DNA of 64,000 nucleotides from Flagellimonas hymeniacidonis (GCF_008040165.1 NZ_VRUR01000001.1:1011349-1075348); one strand, 5' to 3'; shown: positions 26,446 to 36,152, counted from the first letter of the stretch. Notes: a model not told the origin generated them from the letters alone. A program made the numbers and translations.

Positions 26446-28026
26446 CTAATTTCTATACTTTCCTGAAAGGTCTTTACAAACAGCAGTCAATGTATCCGTT
26501 ACCTCATCTGTCAATTTTCCAGCTTTTAAGGTATCCAAAACATCTCTATGCTTGGCATTCAAGAATTCTATAAAGTCTCTTTCAAACTCTTTAATTTTGT
26601 CAACAGGAACATCTCTCAACAAGTTTTTAGAACCTGCGAAGATAATAGCCACCTGATCTTCCACTGTAAAAGGATCGTTTTGCGCTTGTTTCAAAATCTC
26701 AACGTTTCTACGTCCTTTTTCAATTACGTTTAAGGTAGCAGCATCCAAATCTGAACCAAACTTGGCAAAAGCTTCCAATTCACGGAACTGTGCTTGGTCC
26801 AGTTTCAAAGTACCTGCCACTTTTTTCATGGATTTAATCTGAGCGTTACCCCCAACACGAGATACAGAAATACCCACGTTAATTGCAGGTCTCACCCCTT
26901 GGTTAAATAAATCTTGCTCCAAGAATATCTGTCCGTCAGTAATGGAAATTACGTTGGTTGGGATATATGCTGATACGTCACCCGCCTGTGTTTCAATAAT
27001 TGGTAAAGCAGTCAAAGAACCTCCTCCTTTTACCATAGGCTTCAAGACATCAGGAAGGTCGTTCATGTCTTTTGCAATAGTGTCATCATTGATCACTTTT
27101 GCTGAACGCTCCAATAATCTTGAGTGTAGGTAGAAAACATCACCAGGATATGCTTCACGTCCTGGAGGTCTTCTTAATAGAAGGGAAACTTCACGGTAGG
27201 CAACTGCTTGTTTTGATAAATCATCATAAATAATCAAAGCAGGTCTACCAGTATCTCTAAAGTATTCTCCAATAGAAGCACCTGCCATAGGAGCATAAAC
27301 CTGCATTGGGGCAGGATCTGATGCATTTGCTGCAACTATAGTGGTATATGCCAAAGCACCTTTATCTTCCAACGTCTTTGCAATAGCTGCAACAGTAGAA
27401 GCTTTTTGACCTATGGCAACATAGATACAGTATACTGGCTCTCCAGCATCGTAAAATTCTTTTTGATTTAGAATGGTATCGATACAAACTGTTGTTTTTC
27501 CAGTTTGACGGTCACCAATAACCAACTCACGTTGGCCTCTACCTACAGGAATCATGGCATCAACGGCTTTAATTCCAGTTTGCAATGGTTCGTTTACTGG
27601 CTGACGGTAGATTACACCAGGCGCTTTACGCTCTAATGGCATTTCGTACGTATCTCCAGCAATTGGTCCTTTACCATCAATTGGTGCACCTAAGGTGTTT
27701 ACCACACGACCAACGATTCCTTCACCAACGTTAATAGATGCAATACGTTGTGTTCTTTTAACTGTAGCTCCTTCCACAACTTCTCTAGACGGGCCTAATA
27801 GTACAACACCAACATTATCTTCCTCCAAGTTCAAAACAATACCTTCCATACCGCCATCGAACTCCACAAGCTCACCATATTGAACATTGGAAAGTCCGTA
27901 AACACGGGCAATACCATCACCCACTTGCAATACGGTACCTACTTCATCCAAAGAAGCGGTAGCTTCAAAACCTGATAATTGTTTTTTCAAAATTGCTGAT
28001 ACTTCAGCTGCTTTTACTCCTGCCAT
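26446..28026 (-). CDS. atpA: ATP synthase F1 alpha subunit
   Basis: 526 aa non-catalytic nucleotide-binding subunit. The P-loop is GDRQTGKTT (about 172-180). Other landmarks are the alpha-type [14 protein letters not shown] and the visible segment [14 protein letters not shown]. Length and domain order (beta-barrel crown, nucleotide domain, helical C-terminal domain) are normal. The start follows the atpH stop by 2 bp in the operon. Confidence 0.99.
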   Translation of the reverse strand: MAGVKAAEVSAILKKQLSGFEATASLDEVGTVLQVGDGIARVYGLSNVQYGELVEFDGGMEGIVLNLEEDNVGVVLLGPSREVVEGATVKRTQRIASINVGEGIVGRVVNTLGAPIDGKGPIAGDTYEMPLERKAPGVIYRQPVNEPLQTGIKAVDAMIPVGRGQRELVIGDRQTGKTTVCIDTILNQKEFYDAGEPVYCIYVAIGQKASTVAAIAKTLEDKGALAYTTIVAANASDPAPMQVYAPMAGASIGEYFRDTGRPALIIYDDLSKQAVAYREVSLLLRRPPGREAYPGDVFYLHSRLLERSAKVINDDTIAKDMNDLPDVLKPMVKGGGSLTALPIIETQAGDVSAYIPTNVISITDGQIFLEQDLFNQGVRPAINVGISVSRVGGNAQIKSMKKVAGTLKLDQAQFRELEAFAKFGSDLDAATLNVIEKGRRNVEILKQAQNDPFTVEDQVAIIFAGSKNLLRDVPVDKIKEFERDFIEFLNAKHRDVLDTLKAGKLTDEVTDTLTAVCKDLSGKYRN

Positions 28027-28028
28027 TT

Positions 28029-28568
28029 TTATAGACTATTTGTAAATTCTCTTTTTAATCCGTTCAATTTGTTTGCTACGCTTGCATCATATTGTAAATC
28101 TCCAACGCGTAAGACAAATCCTCCTATAATGCTTTTGTCAATCTTATTCTCTATGGTGACCTTATTTCCGGTCATTTTGACTACCTCAGCTAAAATTTTC
28201 TTTTCCAATTCTCCAGTTAAGGGAACGGCTGTGGTAACATACGCCACATCTTCTCCTTTTAATTGCTCGTGGAGAATAACATATTTTAGAGCAACTTCTT
28301 GCAACAATCCTATTCTTTTGTTGTCTGTTAAAGTGCTGATAAGGCCTTTGGTGATTTCTTGGGAACCCCTGAATAGTTCTTGCAAAGAATTCTTTTTTAT
28401 CTCACCCTTTACAACTGGACTTCCCAAAAGGTTTTGAAGCTCTACATTTTCAGTAATTACAGCTGCTATTTCCCGCATATCCTTTTCCACAGCCTCAGCT
28501 GCTTTCTTTTCGATAGCGAAATCCAATGTTGCTTTTGCGTAGCGTATGGCTGCTCTACTCTCGTTCAT
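28029..28568 (-). CDS. atpH: ATP synthase F1 delta subunit
   Basis: 179 aa stator subunit that joins F1 to the b subunits (OSCP type). The N-terminal helical domain begins [20 protein letters not shown]. The C-terminal part includes the family pattern [20 protein letters not shown]. Gaps to atpF and atpA are 6 and 2 bp. Confidence 0.97.
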   Translation of the reverse strand: MNESRAAIRYAKATLDFAIEKKAAEAVEKDMREIAAVITENVELQNLLGSPVVKGEIKKNSLQELFRGSQEITKGLISTLTDNKRIGLLQEVALKYVILHEQLKGEDVAYVTTAVPLTGELEKKILAEVVKMTGNKVTIENKIDKSIIGGFVLRVGDLQYDASVANKLNGLKREFTNSL

Positions 28569-28574
28569 CTTCTT

Positions 28575-29075
28575 CTAGTTCAATTTGATATCACCCAACA
28601 TATCATCAACCAATTTTAGTTGCTTCTTCTTATCGGATAATTCTTCTTTGATCACTTTTTCTGCAATGTCTACTGAAAGGTTGGCGACTTGTGCCTTAAT
28701 ATCAGCGACAGCTGCTTTCTTTTCACTTTCAATAGTTGCTTGGGCTTGCTTTACCAATTTGTCACCTTCTACTTGGGCTTGCTCTTTGGCATCAGCAACA
28801 ATTTTATCTTTTATTTCGCGAGCTTCTTTAAGCATGGCTTCTCTTTCTGCTCTAGCTTCTTTTAAAAGCTTCTCGCTATCCGCAGTAACATTCTGCATTT
28901 CTTTTTTGGCATCCTCTGCTGCAGCTAAGGCATCCTTGATCCCATCTTCACGGTCATTTACCGCTTTTAGGATTGGTTTCCATGCAAACTTCCACATAAG
29001 GAACAACAATAGTCCAAACAATAATGTTTGCCAGAAAAACAGTCCTAACGAAAACTCTTCTAATAACTTTGCCAT
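28575..29075 (-). CDS. atpF: ATP synthase Fo subunit b
   Basis: 166 aa. One N-terminal membrane helix (LFFWQTLLFGLLLFLMWKF, about 12-30) and a long charged coiled coil for the rest (KEMQNVTADSEKLLKEARAE and following). It is the peripheral stalk. Position between atpE and atpH is canonical. Confidence 0.97.
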   Translation of the reverse strand: MAKLLEEFSLGLFFWQTLLFGLLLFLMWKFAWKPILKAVNDREDGIKDALAAAEDAKKEMQNVTADSEKLLKEARAEREAMLKEAREIKDKIVADAKEQAQVEGDKLVKQAQATIESEKKAAVADIKAQVANLSVDIAEKVIKEELSDKKKQLKLVDDMLGDIKLN

Positions 29076-29158
29076 AATTACTTTCTATTTGTATTCATTT
29101 TTAAACAAAAGCAAGGGCTGCAACCAACCGTTACAGCCATTTGCCTTAGATGTTTTGA

Positions 29159-29350
29159 TTATACTGCAAATAATGCCGCGAAACCAATACCTTCAATCAA
29201 CGCTGCTGCAATCAACATCGCTGTTTGGATTTTACCTGTAGCTTCAGGTTGACGAGCAATAGCCTCCATAGCAGAACCACCGATTCTACCAATACCAAGA
29301 CCAACACCGATAACAACTAAACCTGCACCTACCATTACTGGAATTTCCAT
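29159..29350 (-). CDS. atpE: ATP synthase Fo subunit c
   Basis: 63 aa, two membrane helices joined by the polar loop EAIARQPEATGKIQ. The conserved ion-carrying glutamate is E54 in AALIEGIGFAA. The length is at the short end, as in related Bacteroidota. Forms the rotor ring. Confidence 0.97.
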   Translation of the reverse strand: MEIPVMVGAGLVVIGVGLGIGRIGGSAMEAIARQPEATGKIQTAMLIAAALIEGIGFAALFAV

Positions 29351-29392
29351 ATCTATCTAGTTTAAAAATTAAATATTCAATTTTAATCACCA

Positions 29393-29417
29393 CACTTCAA
29401 CAAGCTCAGCGTGACAA
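29393..29417. repeat. dispersed-repeat-like sequence between atpE and atpB
   Basis: The sequence CACTTCAACAAGCTCAGCGT (29393-29412) followed by GACAA lies in the 75-bp gap. It resembles the CACTTCGACAAGCTCAG-type words often found between Bacteroidota genes. Only one copy occurs in this window, so its repeat status here is an inference. Confidence 0.4.
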
Positions 29418-29425
29418 TACTTTTA

Positions 29426-30565
29426 TTAATGGGCAACTTCTGCCTCATGTTCATGATCGTGCTCATGTTCTTCGGAAGCAAATCCGAAATACAAGGCACT
29501 CAACATGGTGAAAATATATGCTTGTAGCAATGCTACCAATACTTCAATCAATGAAATGGCAAAAGCAAGTCCGAATGATAACGGGCTACCCAACCAACTT
29601 TTAAAGATGAACATTAACCCAATCAAACTCATTAATACAATATGACCAGCTTGCATGTTCGCGTACAAACGAATCAATAATGAGAATGGCTTAATGAACA
29701 ATCCTAAAATTTCAATAGGAATCAATATGACATATAAGGGAATCTTAGCATACCAAGGCATGGTGTCCCCTAAAGGATTAAACTGGTGCATCCAATAATC
29801 CTTAGTGCCTGTAAAGTTGGTTATCAAGAACGTCATAATTGCCAAAGAAACTGTAATGGCAATGTTTCCTGTTACATTAATTCCGAGAGGTGTTAGTCCA
29901 AACATGTTCAAGAACCATATAAAGAAGAATATGGTCAACAAGAATGGCATGTATTTTTTGTAACGTTTCTCTCCTATATTTGGTCTTGCAATATCGTCTC
30001 TGATATAAAGTACTATCGGCTCAAAGAAACGGCCTACACCTGTTGGCACTCCGTTGTTCTTTGTATAAGATCTTGCCAAACTAGTGAACAACCACAACAT
30101 CAACAATCCCGTAACAATAATCATCACAACATTCTTGGTGATTGAAAAATCCAAAGGTTTTACATTGGTAGCATGATGCTCTTCATCATAATGAATTGTG
30201 CCTTCAGCATCTGTTTTATAAATCTTACTGTGGTAGAGTTTGTAATAATTTCCATCTACCTCAGCCAAGGTCTCTCCATGGTGGAATTTGGAAGAGGAAA
30301 AAACCTTTAATCCATTATCCCATAAAATCACTGGCAATGGAAACCCAACATAGGTATGCTCTCCATTTTCTTTGGTATATGAAAACAAAGAAAAATCATG
30401 TGCATCTTGAAGGTGATGGGAGATGTATTCCTTAATTTCTGTCTTAAGGTCCTTGCCGTGTTCGCCGGACTCTTTTTCCGTATCACTTGCAAAAGTGAAC
30501 TGACCTAAAAATAGTGCAACTACAAGAAGAAATCTAGTCAAAGTGTTTTTTTGCATTTCGCTCAA
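29426..30565 (-). CDS. atpB: ATP synthase Fo subunit a
   Basis: 379 aa, longer than the ~250-270 aa of E. coli-type subunit a. The extra part is N-terminal: a signal-peptide-like segment (LTRFLLVVALFLGQFTFAS) and about 110 residues of polar sequence before the first conserved helix. The core keeps the essential arginine in LLIRLYANMQAGH and the helix following it. The C-terminus is His/Glu rich (EEHEHDHEHEAEVAH). The Bacteroidota-type extension probably lies in the periplasm. First of the six atp structural genes. Confidence 0.96.
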   Translation of the reverse strand: MSEMQKNTLTRFLLVVALFLGQFTFASDTEKESGEHGKDLKTEIKEYISHHLQDAHDFSLFSYTKENGEHTYVGFPLPVILWDNGLKVFSSSKFHHGETLAEVDGNYYKLYHSKIYKTDAEGTIHYDEEHHATNVKPLDFSITKNVVMIIVTGLLMLWLFTSLARSYTKNNGVPTGVGRFFEPIVLYIRDDIARPNIGEKRYKKYMPFLLTIFFFIWFLNMFGLTPLGINVTGNIAITVSLAIMTFLITNFTGTKDYWMHQFNPLGDTMPWYAKIPLYVILIPIEILGLFIKPFSLLIRLYANMQAGHIVLMSLIGLMFIFKSWLGSPLSFGLAFAISLIEVLVALLQAYIFTMLSALYFGFASEEHEHDHEHEAEVAH

Positions 30566-30589
30566 AATATCGGTCTCTCAAAATCGGTG

Positions 30590-30597
30590 CAAATGTA
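30590..30597 (-). promoter_or_regulatory. candidate -7 box upstream of atpB
   Basis: Minus-strand TACATTTG matches TAnnTTTG exactly, 25 bp before the atpB ATG. The -33 element is only a T-rich run. Transcription may also read in from atpZ and DUF6168 genes. Confidence 0.45.
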
Positions 30598-30660
30598 AGT
30601 CTTTCTTACAAAAAGAAAAAAGCTTTCAAACTTTTATTTTTGAGGATTTTGGACTCCTAT

Positions 30661-31068
30661 TTATTTGGTGGATTCGTCTAAATTCTTGAGCATTTTTGAA
30701 GTGAAAAAAGTCTCCAAAAAAAGACAAACCAAATACGGTACAAAAAAGGATGCAAATTCTAAACCGGACATTTTCCCATCACTTTTATATGTGGGATAAA
30801 ACAATAAGAAGAAAAAGATGAATTTTAGGAAGCTGCCTCCCATAAATAAAAAGCCCATTTGGCTTTTCAGTTTTTTTCTATATCGATATAATAAGAAGAA
30901 TATCGCCGCTGCCAAAAGAGCGTTTACCACATAGGAACGAATGATCAGGTGGTCAAAAATGGGCAGGCCTCTGTAGGAAAGAATCCATATGTGCAATCCA
31001 AAGGAAAGCAGAAGCAAAAGCGCTAGTAGTAAATAAAATTGAGTTGGCAAGCTTCGTTTTGGCATCAA
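30661..31068 (-). CDS. DUF6168-like small membrane protein of the atp region
   Basis: 135 aa with four predicted membrane helices (for example FYLLLALLLLLSFGLHIWIL and NALLAAAIFFLLY). It overlaps atpZ by 4 bp (ATGA type) and precedes atpB by 95 bp. By place and topology it is the AtpI/AtpR-like partner of AtpZ, which in other bacteria helps assemble the c-ring or supply divalent ions. I match it to DUF6168 by memory of the neighbourhood. Confidence 0.75.
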   Translation of the reverse strand: MMPKRSLPTQFYLLLALLLLLSFGLHIWILSYRGLPIFDHLIIRSYVVNALLAAAIFFLLYRYRKKLKSQMGFLFMGGSFLKFIFFFLLFYPTYKSDGKMSGLEFASFFVPYLVCLFLETFFTSKMLKNLDESTK

Positions 31069-31292
31069 TACTTAATACGTTTCAACTGCTGCAAAACTAC
31101 CCAAATTGAAATTGCCACTCCCAATAAAGTGGCAATAACAGTGAAAATATTTTTCTCATTTTGATAATGTACATCCAACCACTTTCCGCCTTTGACAGCT
31201 AAAAAAATGATGATTCCCATTTCAAATGCAATGCCCGAAAGCATTGCCGCGTTCTTAAAGTTATTTTTCTTAGGAGACTTTTGCTGGCTCAT
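31065..31292 (-). CDS. atpZ: AtpZ/AtpI-family protein
   Basis: 75 aa, two membrane helices (NAAMLSGIAFEMGIIIFLAV and FTVIATLLGVAISIWVVLQQ) with the conserved GGKWLD between them. Assists F-type ATP synthase assembly or ion supply. The chosen start is the ATG at 31292 (MSQQKSPKKN); a more upstream ATG would overlap bactofilin deeply. Even so the gene overlaps bactofilin by 23 bp. Confidence 0.86.
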   Translation of the reverse strand: MSQQKSPKKNNFKNAAMLSGIAFEMGIIIFLAVKGGKWLDVHYQNEKNIFTVIATLLGVAISIWVVLQQLKRIKY

Positions 31293-31704
31293 TGGTCTTT
31301 GTGGACTGCAATCTTTGTGTAGGTGCCGAAGCTGTTGTGGTAGCTCCTTTGCCCATGGTACATGCAGCATTAAACGTAGCGCCTGGCTCTACGGCCAATT
31401 TGGAAACGCTTACAGTTCCTTCAATAATAGCAGATGCTTTTAAGGATAGTAGGTCATTCACCAAAAGTTCGCCATTAAACTTTCCTTCAATATCTGCATT
31501 TACACACTCTACTTTTCCGTTAATGTAGCCATCTTTGCCAATAACCACCTTGCCGGATGTTTTTACATTACCTTCCAATTTACCATCAATTCTAAAGTCG
31601 GCTTCGGACGTAATGTTTCCTTTAATTTTCGTGTTCTTCTCAATTCTATTGGGTTGTCCTCCAAATTCGTTCATAGGGCGGGGTTTTTTGTTGTCTGAAA
31701 ACAT
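31270..31704 (-). CDS. bactofilin
   Basis: 144 aa polymer-forming cytoskeletal protein. A short disordered N-terminus (1-22) leads into the beta-helix repeats (TKIKGNITSEADFRIDGKLE, then GKVVIGKDGYINGKVECVNA and so on), followed by a low-complexity tail. Bactofilins form filaments that localise cell-envelope enzymes. It lies between sprE (6 bp away) and atpZ. Confidence 0.93.
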   Translation of the reverse strand: MFSDNKKPRPMNEFGGQPNRIEKNTKIKGNITSEADFRIDGKLEGNVKTSGKVVIGKDGYINGKVECVNADIEGKFNGELLVNDLLSLKASAIIEGTVSVSKLAVEPGATFNAACTMGKGATTTASAPTQRLQSTKTNEPAKVS

Positions 31705-31710
31705 GGTGTT

Positions 31711-34266
31711 CTAGGGTTTTGGGGTTGAAATATGTTCTTTGTAAGTTTCTAAATTCTTGTGGACTTGTATAATCTTGTAATTGTCCGATAAAACTACAAA
31801 ATTCTCATCGTTGATGCGGTAGTCCTTATTCTTTTTTATGAGTTCGGCGTAGCCTAGGGCAAAGTCTTTGGATTTAAAACCGTGCACCACTACAAATTGA
31901 TCTTCTAAATTGTAAATGTCCTTAGACACGATATTCTTATACTTTAAATCCTTAATGACCTCTTCTAGCCTTTCTTTAAGTTTCAACGCTTTTTCATTGT
32001 CCTTTATTTTAAAAGGAAAGACAACTTTCCAATTGCCTGCTCCTGTGGAGCCAATTTCTGGTGAAAATTCTTTAGCCTCCAGCTTTGGTAGTTGATCCGC
32101 TACCATCTGCTCGGCCTTTTTTCCTTCGGGGTTGTTGGGGTAAGTTAATGCCACATAGTTAAGCGCTTCTTTAAAGGATTCAAAACCTTGAAGACGACCA
32201 ATGGCATTTGCTTTCAACATTTCAAACTTGGGGACTATTGGATCCCCTGTAAACCTGTTGATGTATTCTTGCGATTTTGTTATCACCTGAAGGTATTCCT
32301 GTGCTCTGTAGAGCTTAAATAGAGATGCATAACGTGTGTCCGGACTGTCCGTATTCCCTTCAAGAATGGCTTGTGGATTTAAAAGGATTTCTGCATATCG
32401 GGTGTCTGGATGATTCACAATAATGTCCTGTTTCATATTTAAAGCCAAAGGGCTTCCAGTCTCTTCATAGATTTTAAAGAGATTATATTTTGAAGGCAAA
32501 ATCAATCTTTCCTCTGGGTTGGAAGTTAAAACACGCTCCAATTTTCCTGCTGCCAAAAAGTTATCCTTGAACTTTTCCTTATAAATAAGTCCCAATTGAT
32601 AGTTGGCAAAATTTCTTTCAGTTTTTAAACTGTCTATTACCGTAACATCCGTGGGAACTTGTTCCAAGTAAAAGTCAAGTGAATATTTTTGCTCATCCGT
32701 AATCTCCTCTGCGGGTAGGCCATTGGCCAAAACATCCTCGCCTGTAGCTTCTGATGGTAATGCTCTGTTTTTGTTGCTCCATCTCCAATCGTCTTCCAAT
32801 ACGCGTTCACCCCATCGGGTTTTAAAGTCATTTTTTCCGTACCCTAAACTGGTAATGTTGTAAAAATAAAACTTGCCCTTATTCTCCTTTCCTCCTTTTG
32901 TTTCAGCAAATGCGGCAAAGCCAGCCGTTGTTCTTTTTAACTCTTTCTCGGCAGCCTCTTCATCTTTACGCTTTAGCTCAGCAATGTATTCCTCAAAATA
33001 TACTTTGCGTTCTGCTTCCGGCATATCATAAACAGTGATAACGCTATCTGCATACTGCACAATGTCCTCGTATTTAATAACATCTTCAAGGTTGTCCAGC
33101 TTCTTTTTTATAGTACGATATTTTCTTGTGTTCTCTGTGAGATTGGTCAAGGTGCTGTCGTAATACGCCCCTGCAGTTTTGTATTCATCCTGATCAAAAT
33201 TGTAATCCGCCAAACTTTGATAGTTGAGTGCGTTCAATTTTCTCTCCCCATTGGTTGCTTTAAGGGATTTGTTATAATATGCTATCGCCAAACTATCCGA
33301 CTTATTGGTCAGATGAAATTGGGCTATCTCCCTATATATTTTGTCCAAAAAAGGCCTGTTCTCTCGATTCTCCTCCAAATCAGTCAAATATTCCAATAAG
33401 GCTTCTCTATTGGCATCTGTAATCTCCGTATTTTGGATTTTCTTTAAATGGGCATTGATCATATATACCCTCGGGGATTTTCTGTTGAGGGCAATCACTT
33501 TATCAAAAGCATAATTGGCACTGTCCTTATGTCCCATTTGGTTGTACAATTGCCCTATTATGAACAAGTACCTCCCTTTTTCCGGATTCTTTTTGGTATA
33601 ACCCTGTGCTATTTTTAATTTTTGAATAGCGGTGTCAGCAGCTTTTAGGTTGATGTAACACTGTGCCAATACTGCATTGGCATCCGCGTATTCTTGATTT
33701 TTTAAGGTTTCAAACTTAAAGAGGCGTCTTAGGTTTTTGATGGCCAATTCAGGATTGTCCAATCGCATATTGGTTTTTTCACGCCAGATGGTTGCCTCAT
33801 TTAGCTTGTCGCTTTCTATATATTTTCTAAGGATATAATTAAAGGATTCCAAGGCAGGAATATAACGTTGATCAAAGTATCGTGCTTTGCCCAACAACAA
33901 AAAAGCTTCATCGGTCTGAGGGTTGCGTTCCTCATCCTTGATATCCATACTGTGCTTTTGGATGGCTTTGGTCGCTTTTTCCTCTGCAATGATAAAGTTG
34001 GGATTGTTGTCTTCCGAATCCAGTTTAATTTCTTCAGTTACTTCCAAACGTTCTACCGGAAGGACCTCCCAATAATCATCTCTGTAACTGGAGTTCAATT
34101 CTTCGCGCCCTTGCTCAAAAGCAATATTACCATTATAAAGTGTATTATACTTGGTATTTAGTGCATGCCAATTACGGTTAATGAACTTATCTTTTTTGGT
34201 GGAACAAGCGTTAAAAACCAGTCCCCCTAAAATGGTCGCTATTAAAAGTGTTTTCTGAAGCTTCAA
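31711..34266 (-). CDS. sprE: Type IX secretion lipoprotein SprE/PorW
   Basis: 851 aa TPR-rich lipoprotein. The signal peptide ends in LVFNAC (Cys21). The start of the mature part (DKFINRNWHALNTKYNTLYN) is a diagnostic SprE/PorW segment. TPR-like repeats run through about 110-400 and 540-720, and a C-terminal domain of about 100 residues ends the protein. SprE is needed for gliding and T9SS in Flavobacterium, and PorW links the secretion motor to the outer-membrane complex in Porphyromonas. Leads the run sprE-bactofilin-atpZ. Confidence 0.92.
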   Translation of the reverse strand: MKLQKTLLIATILGGLVFNACSTKKDKFINRNWHALNTKYNTLYNGNIAFEQGREELNSSYRDDYWEVLPVERLEVTEEIKLDSEDNNPNFIIAEEKATKAIQKHSMDIKDEERNPQTDEAFLLLGKARYFDQRYIPALESFNYILRKYIESDKLNEATIWREKTNMRLDNPELAIKNLRRLFKFETLKNQEYADANAVLAQCYINLKAADTAIQKLKIAQGYTKKNPEKGRYLFIIGQLYNQMGHKDSANYAFDKVIALNRKSPRVYMINAHLKKIQNTEITDANREALLEYLTDLEENRENRPFLDKIYREIAQFHLTNKSDSLAIAYYNKSLKATNGERKLNALNYQSLADYNFDQDEYKTAGAYYDSTLTNLTENTRKYRTIKKKLDNLEDVIKYEDIVQYADSVITVYDMPEAERKVYFEEYIAELKRKDEEAAEKELKRTTAGFAAFAETKGGKENKGKFYFYNITSLGYGKNDFKTRWGERVLEDDWRWSNKNRALPSEATGEDVLANGLPAEEITDEQKYSLDFYLEQVPTDVTVIDSLKTERNFANYQLGLIYKEKFKDNFLAAGKLERVLTSNPEERLILPSKYNLFKIYEETGSPLALNMKQDIIVNHPDTRYAEILLNPQAILEGNTDSPDTRYASLFKLYRAQEYLQVITKSQEYINRFTGDPIVPKFEMLKANAIGRLQGFESFKEALNYVALTYPNNPEGKKAEQMVADQLPKLEAKEFSPEIGSTGAGNWKVVFPFKIKDNEKALKLKERLEEVIKDLKYKNIVSKDIYNLEDQFVVVHGFKSKDFALGYAELIKKNKDYRINDENFVVLSDNYKIIQVHKNLETYKEHISTPKP

Positions 34267-34380
34267 AATTATTGGTAATCGTGTCTAACCTTAACTAAAA
34301 AACAGGCAGATTATTATAAGGCTCATCGGTAAAATGCAATAATTTTTATCGGCAATGAAAACATTGTCCAAAAGAATGTG

Positions 34381-35394
34381 CTACCAAGCGGTAGGTCTTT
34401 CAAAATTCACCCTGCTCCGGTTGTATTTGGTCTTGTATGCCACAGGCGATAATCCTGCGTATTTTTTAAACACGGTTCTAAATGCTTTTTGGTCTGCATA
34501 ACCCACTTGGTACATCACCTCATTAACATTTTGTTCCGTGGATTCCAAACTGCGTTTGGCAGCTTCTATCTTTACCCTCTGAATATATTCCAAAGGGGTG
34601 TTTTGGGTAGCTTTTTTAAATCTTCTAACAAAGTTACGACTGCTAATGGCATACTTTTGCGCCAATTGCTCCACAGATATTTTATCTTTTACATTGCTCT
34701 CGATATATTTTTGCGCTTCTTGAATGGCAATATCATCATGATCTTTTTGCCCTTGAAAAATGGCAAACTGATTTTGATCCACTCGATCCATATCAATTTC
34801 AAAAAACTTTGAAATATAAATAGCAACTCCTCGTCCACAATATTTCTCCACCAAATGTAGCATCAGGTTCAAAAAGGAAAACGCCCCGCCACTAGAATAG
34901 ATTCCACTTTCATCCGTCACAATTTTATTGGAAACTAAATTCACTTGCGGAAACATTTTTTGAAACATTTCCATGGCTGCCCAATGTGTTGCACATTGCT
35001 TACCATCTACCAATCCCGTTTGTGCCAAAACAAAAGCTCCCATGCACATACTGGCCACCTCAGCATTGTGCTTATTTCTTTGATTCAAAATCCACGGCAC
35101 AAAAGCTTGGTTATCCGCTAAATCTTCGGTGAGCTTATCTGGTCTTAGGGCTGGTATTAAGATCAAGTCTGTCTTTTCAATATCATGAATAGTGCTATCA
35201 CAATGAATACTGAACATTCCATTATATAAGGAGTAATCATGGTCAAGGCCCACTAAATGGATTTCAAAAAAATCATCTTTTCTTGCTCCTGTCTGTTTTA
35301 AAAACTGATTTACCGCCAATAGTACTTTAAATGGTCCAACAACATTGCTCAATATGGCATTCCCCTTAGGCACCAAAATACTTACGTGTTTCAT
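34381..35394 (-). CDS. GlxA-family AraC-type regulator with DJ-1/PfpI domain
   Basis: 337 aa. The N-terminal DJ-1/PfpI-like domain (about 1-190) keeps a cysteine in EVASMCMGAFVLAQTGLVDG and the TH of ATHW. The C-terminal AraC double helix-turn-helix lies at about 230-330 (VEQLAQKYAISSRNFVRRFK and VNEVMYQVGYADQKAFRTVF). The start at MKHVSILVPKG (35394) fits the family; an in-frame ATG 51 bp upstream does not. Target genes are unknown, but the divergent set of small proteins starting at 35506 is a natural candidate. Confidence 0.9.
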   Translation of the reverse strand: MKHVSILVPKGNAILSNVVGPFKVLLAVNQFLKQTGARKDDFFEIHLVGLDHDYSLYNGMFSIHCDSTIHDIEKTDLILIPALRPDKLTEDLADNQAFVPWILNQRNKHNAEVASMCMGAFVLAQTGLVDGKQCATHWAAMEMFQKMFPQVNLVSNKIVTDESGIYSSGGAFSFLNLMLHLVEKYCGRGVAIYISKFFEIDMDRVDQNQFAIFQGQKDHDDIAIQEAQKYIESNVKDKISVEQLAQKYAISSRNFVRRFKKATQNTPLEYIQRVKIEAAKRSLESTEQNVNEVMYQVGYADQKAFRTVFKKYAGLSPVAYKTKYNRSRVNFERPTAW

Positions 35395-35505
35395 TGTCAA
35401 TGATTTTAGTGCTATAAATGTAGTGGATATCCTTGGCACAATCAACCCTTAAAAGTGTCTTATTTGCCCTTACTTTCACTTAAAAGCCTTTTGTAGCTTT
35501 GGAAT

Positions 35506-35820
35506 ATGGAGTTTGAAAAGTTCAAGGAAATCCGGGAATTACTTTGTTTAAAACATCCTGAGGTAACCGAAGGAAAAATGATGAGTTCTCCTGCAATTCA
35601 TTATAATAACAAAGTTTTTGCTTTTTTCTCCAGAAAATATAGAATGGTTTTTAAGTTGGGAAAGGACCATTCGTTGGAAGAATATGATTTTGAGCTTTCA
35701 GAATTCAGCCCCTTTAAAACCAAAAAACCATTAGTGGGTTGGTATGAGGTTGACTTTGAATACCGAGATAAATGGGAAACGCTTACGCTAAAAGCTTTGG
35801 AGTCGATAAAATTGAATTGA
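35506..35820 (+). CDS. small protein, possibly MmcQ/YjbR-like
   Basis: 104 aa with no signal peptide. The sequence (KFKEIRELLCLKHPEVTEGK, then SPAIHYNNKVFAFFSRKYRM) suggests a CyaY/YjbR-like alpha-beta fold. The match is by general pattern only. A TAGCTTTG at 35494-35501 fits the -7 motif but is only 4 bp before the ATG; if it is used, the message would be nearly leaderless. First of five short rightward genes. Confidence 0.6.
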   Translation: MEFEKFKEIRELLCLKHPEVTEGKMMSSPAIHYNNKVFAFFSRKYRMVFKLGKDHSLEEYDFELSEFSPFKTKKPLVGWYEVDFEYRDKWETLTLKALESIKLN

Positions 35821-35822
35821 AT

Positions 35823-36149
35823 ATGGGTGAAAAAGGAGACATAGGAACAAAGGAGGCGCAGCTTTTTGCCGAATTGCTTGTTGAAAAATTAAGCTTAATC
35901 AAAGGGATTTCATCCAAAAAGATGTTTGGCGGTCATGGTATATTCCATGAAGGAAAGATGTTCGGCATTATTGACCCAAAAGGGCAGGCTTATTTTAAAG
36001 TGAATACTGCTTTGCAAAGTGATTATGAGAAAAATGATAGTCACAGACATGGTAAAATGCCTTATTTCTCTATCCCAAAACACGTTTTGGATAATGACAA
36101 AATACTATCGGAATGGGCCAAAAAATCAATCGAAATTTCTAAAGCCTAA
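35823..36149 (+). CDS. TfoX/Sxy-family protein, N-terminal domain only
   Basis: 108 aa with the TfoX N-terminal-domain pattern KKMFGGHGIFHEGKMFGIID and YFKVN, and a C-terminal helix. Full Sxy/TfoX proteins activate competence genes with CRP; single-domain forms like this one are widespread and mostly uncharacterised. The start at 35823 (MGEKGD) avoids a 49-bp overlap that an upstream start would cause. Confidence 0.8.
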   Translation: MGEKGDIGTKEAQLFAELLVEKLSLIKGISSKKMFGGHGIFHEGKMFGIIDPKGQAYFKVNTALQSDYEKNDSHRHGKMPYFSIPKHVLDNDKILSEWAKKSIEISKA

Positions 36150-36152
36150 TCT

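Noticed and set aside
28585..29241. 218-codon open frame on the plus strand, opposite atpF and atpE
   Set aside because: It is the Ser-rich antisense shadow of highly biased atpF codons; it crosses two firm genes and has no domain pattern.
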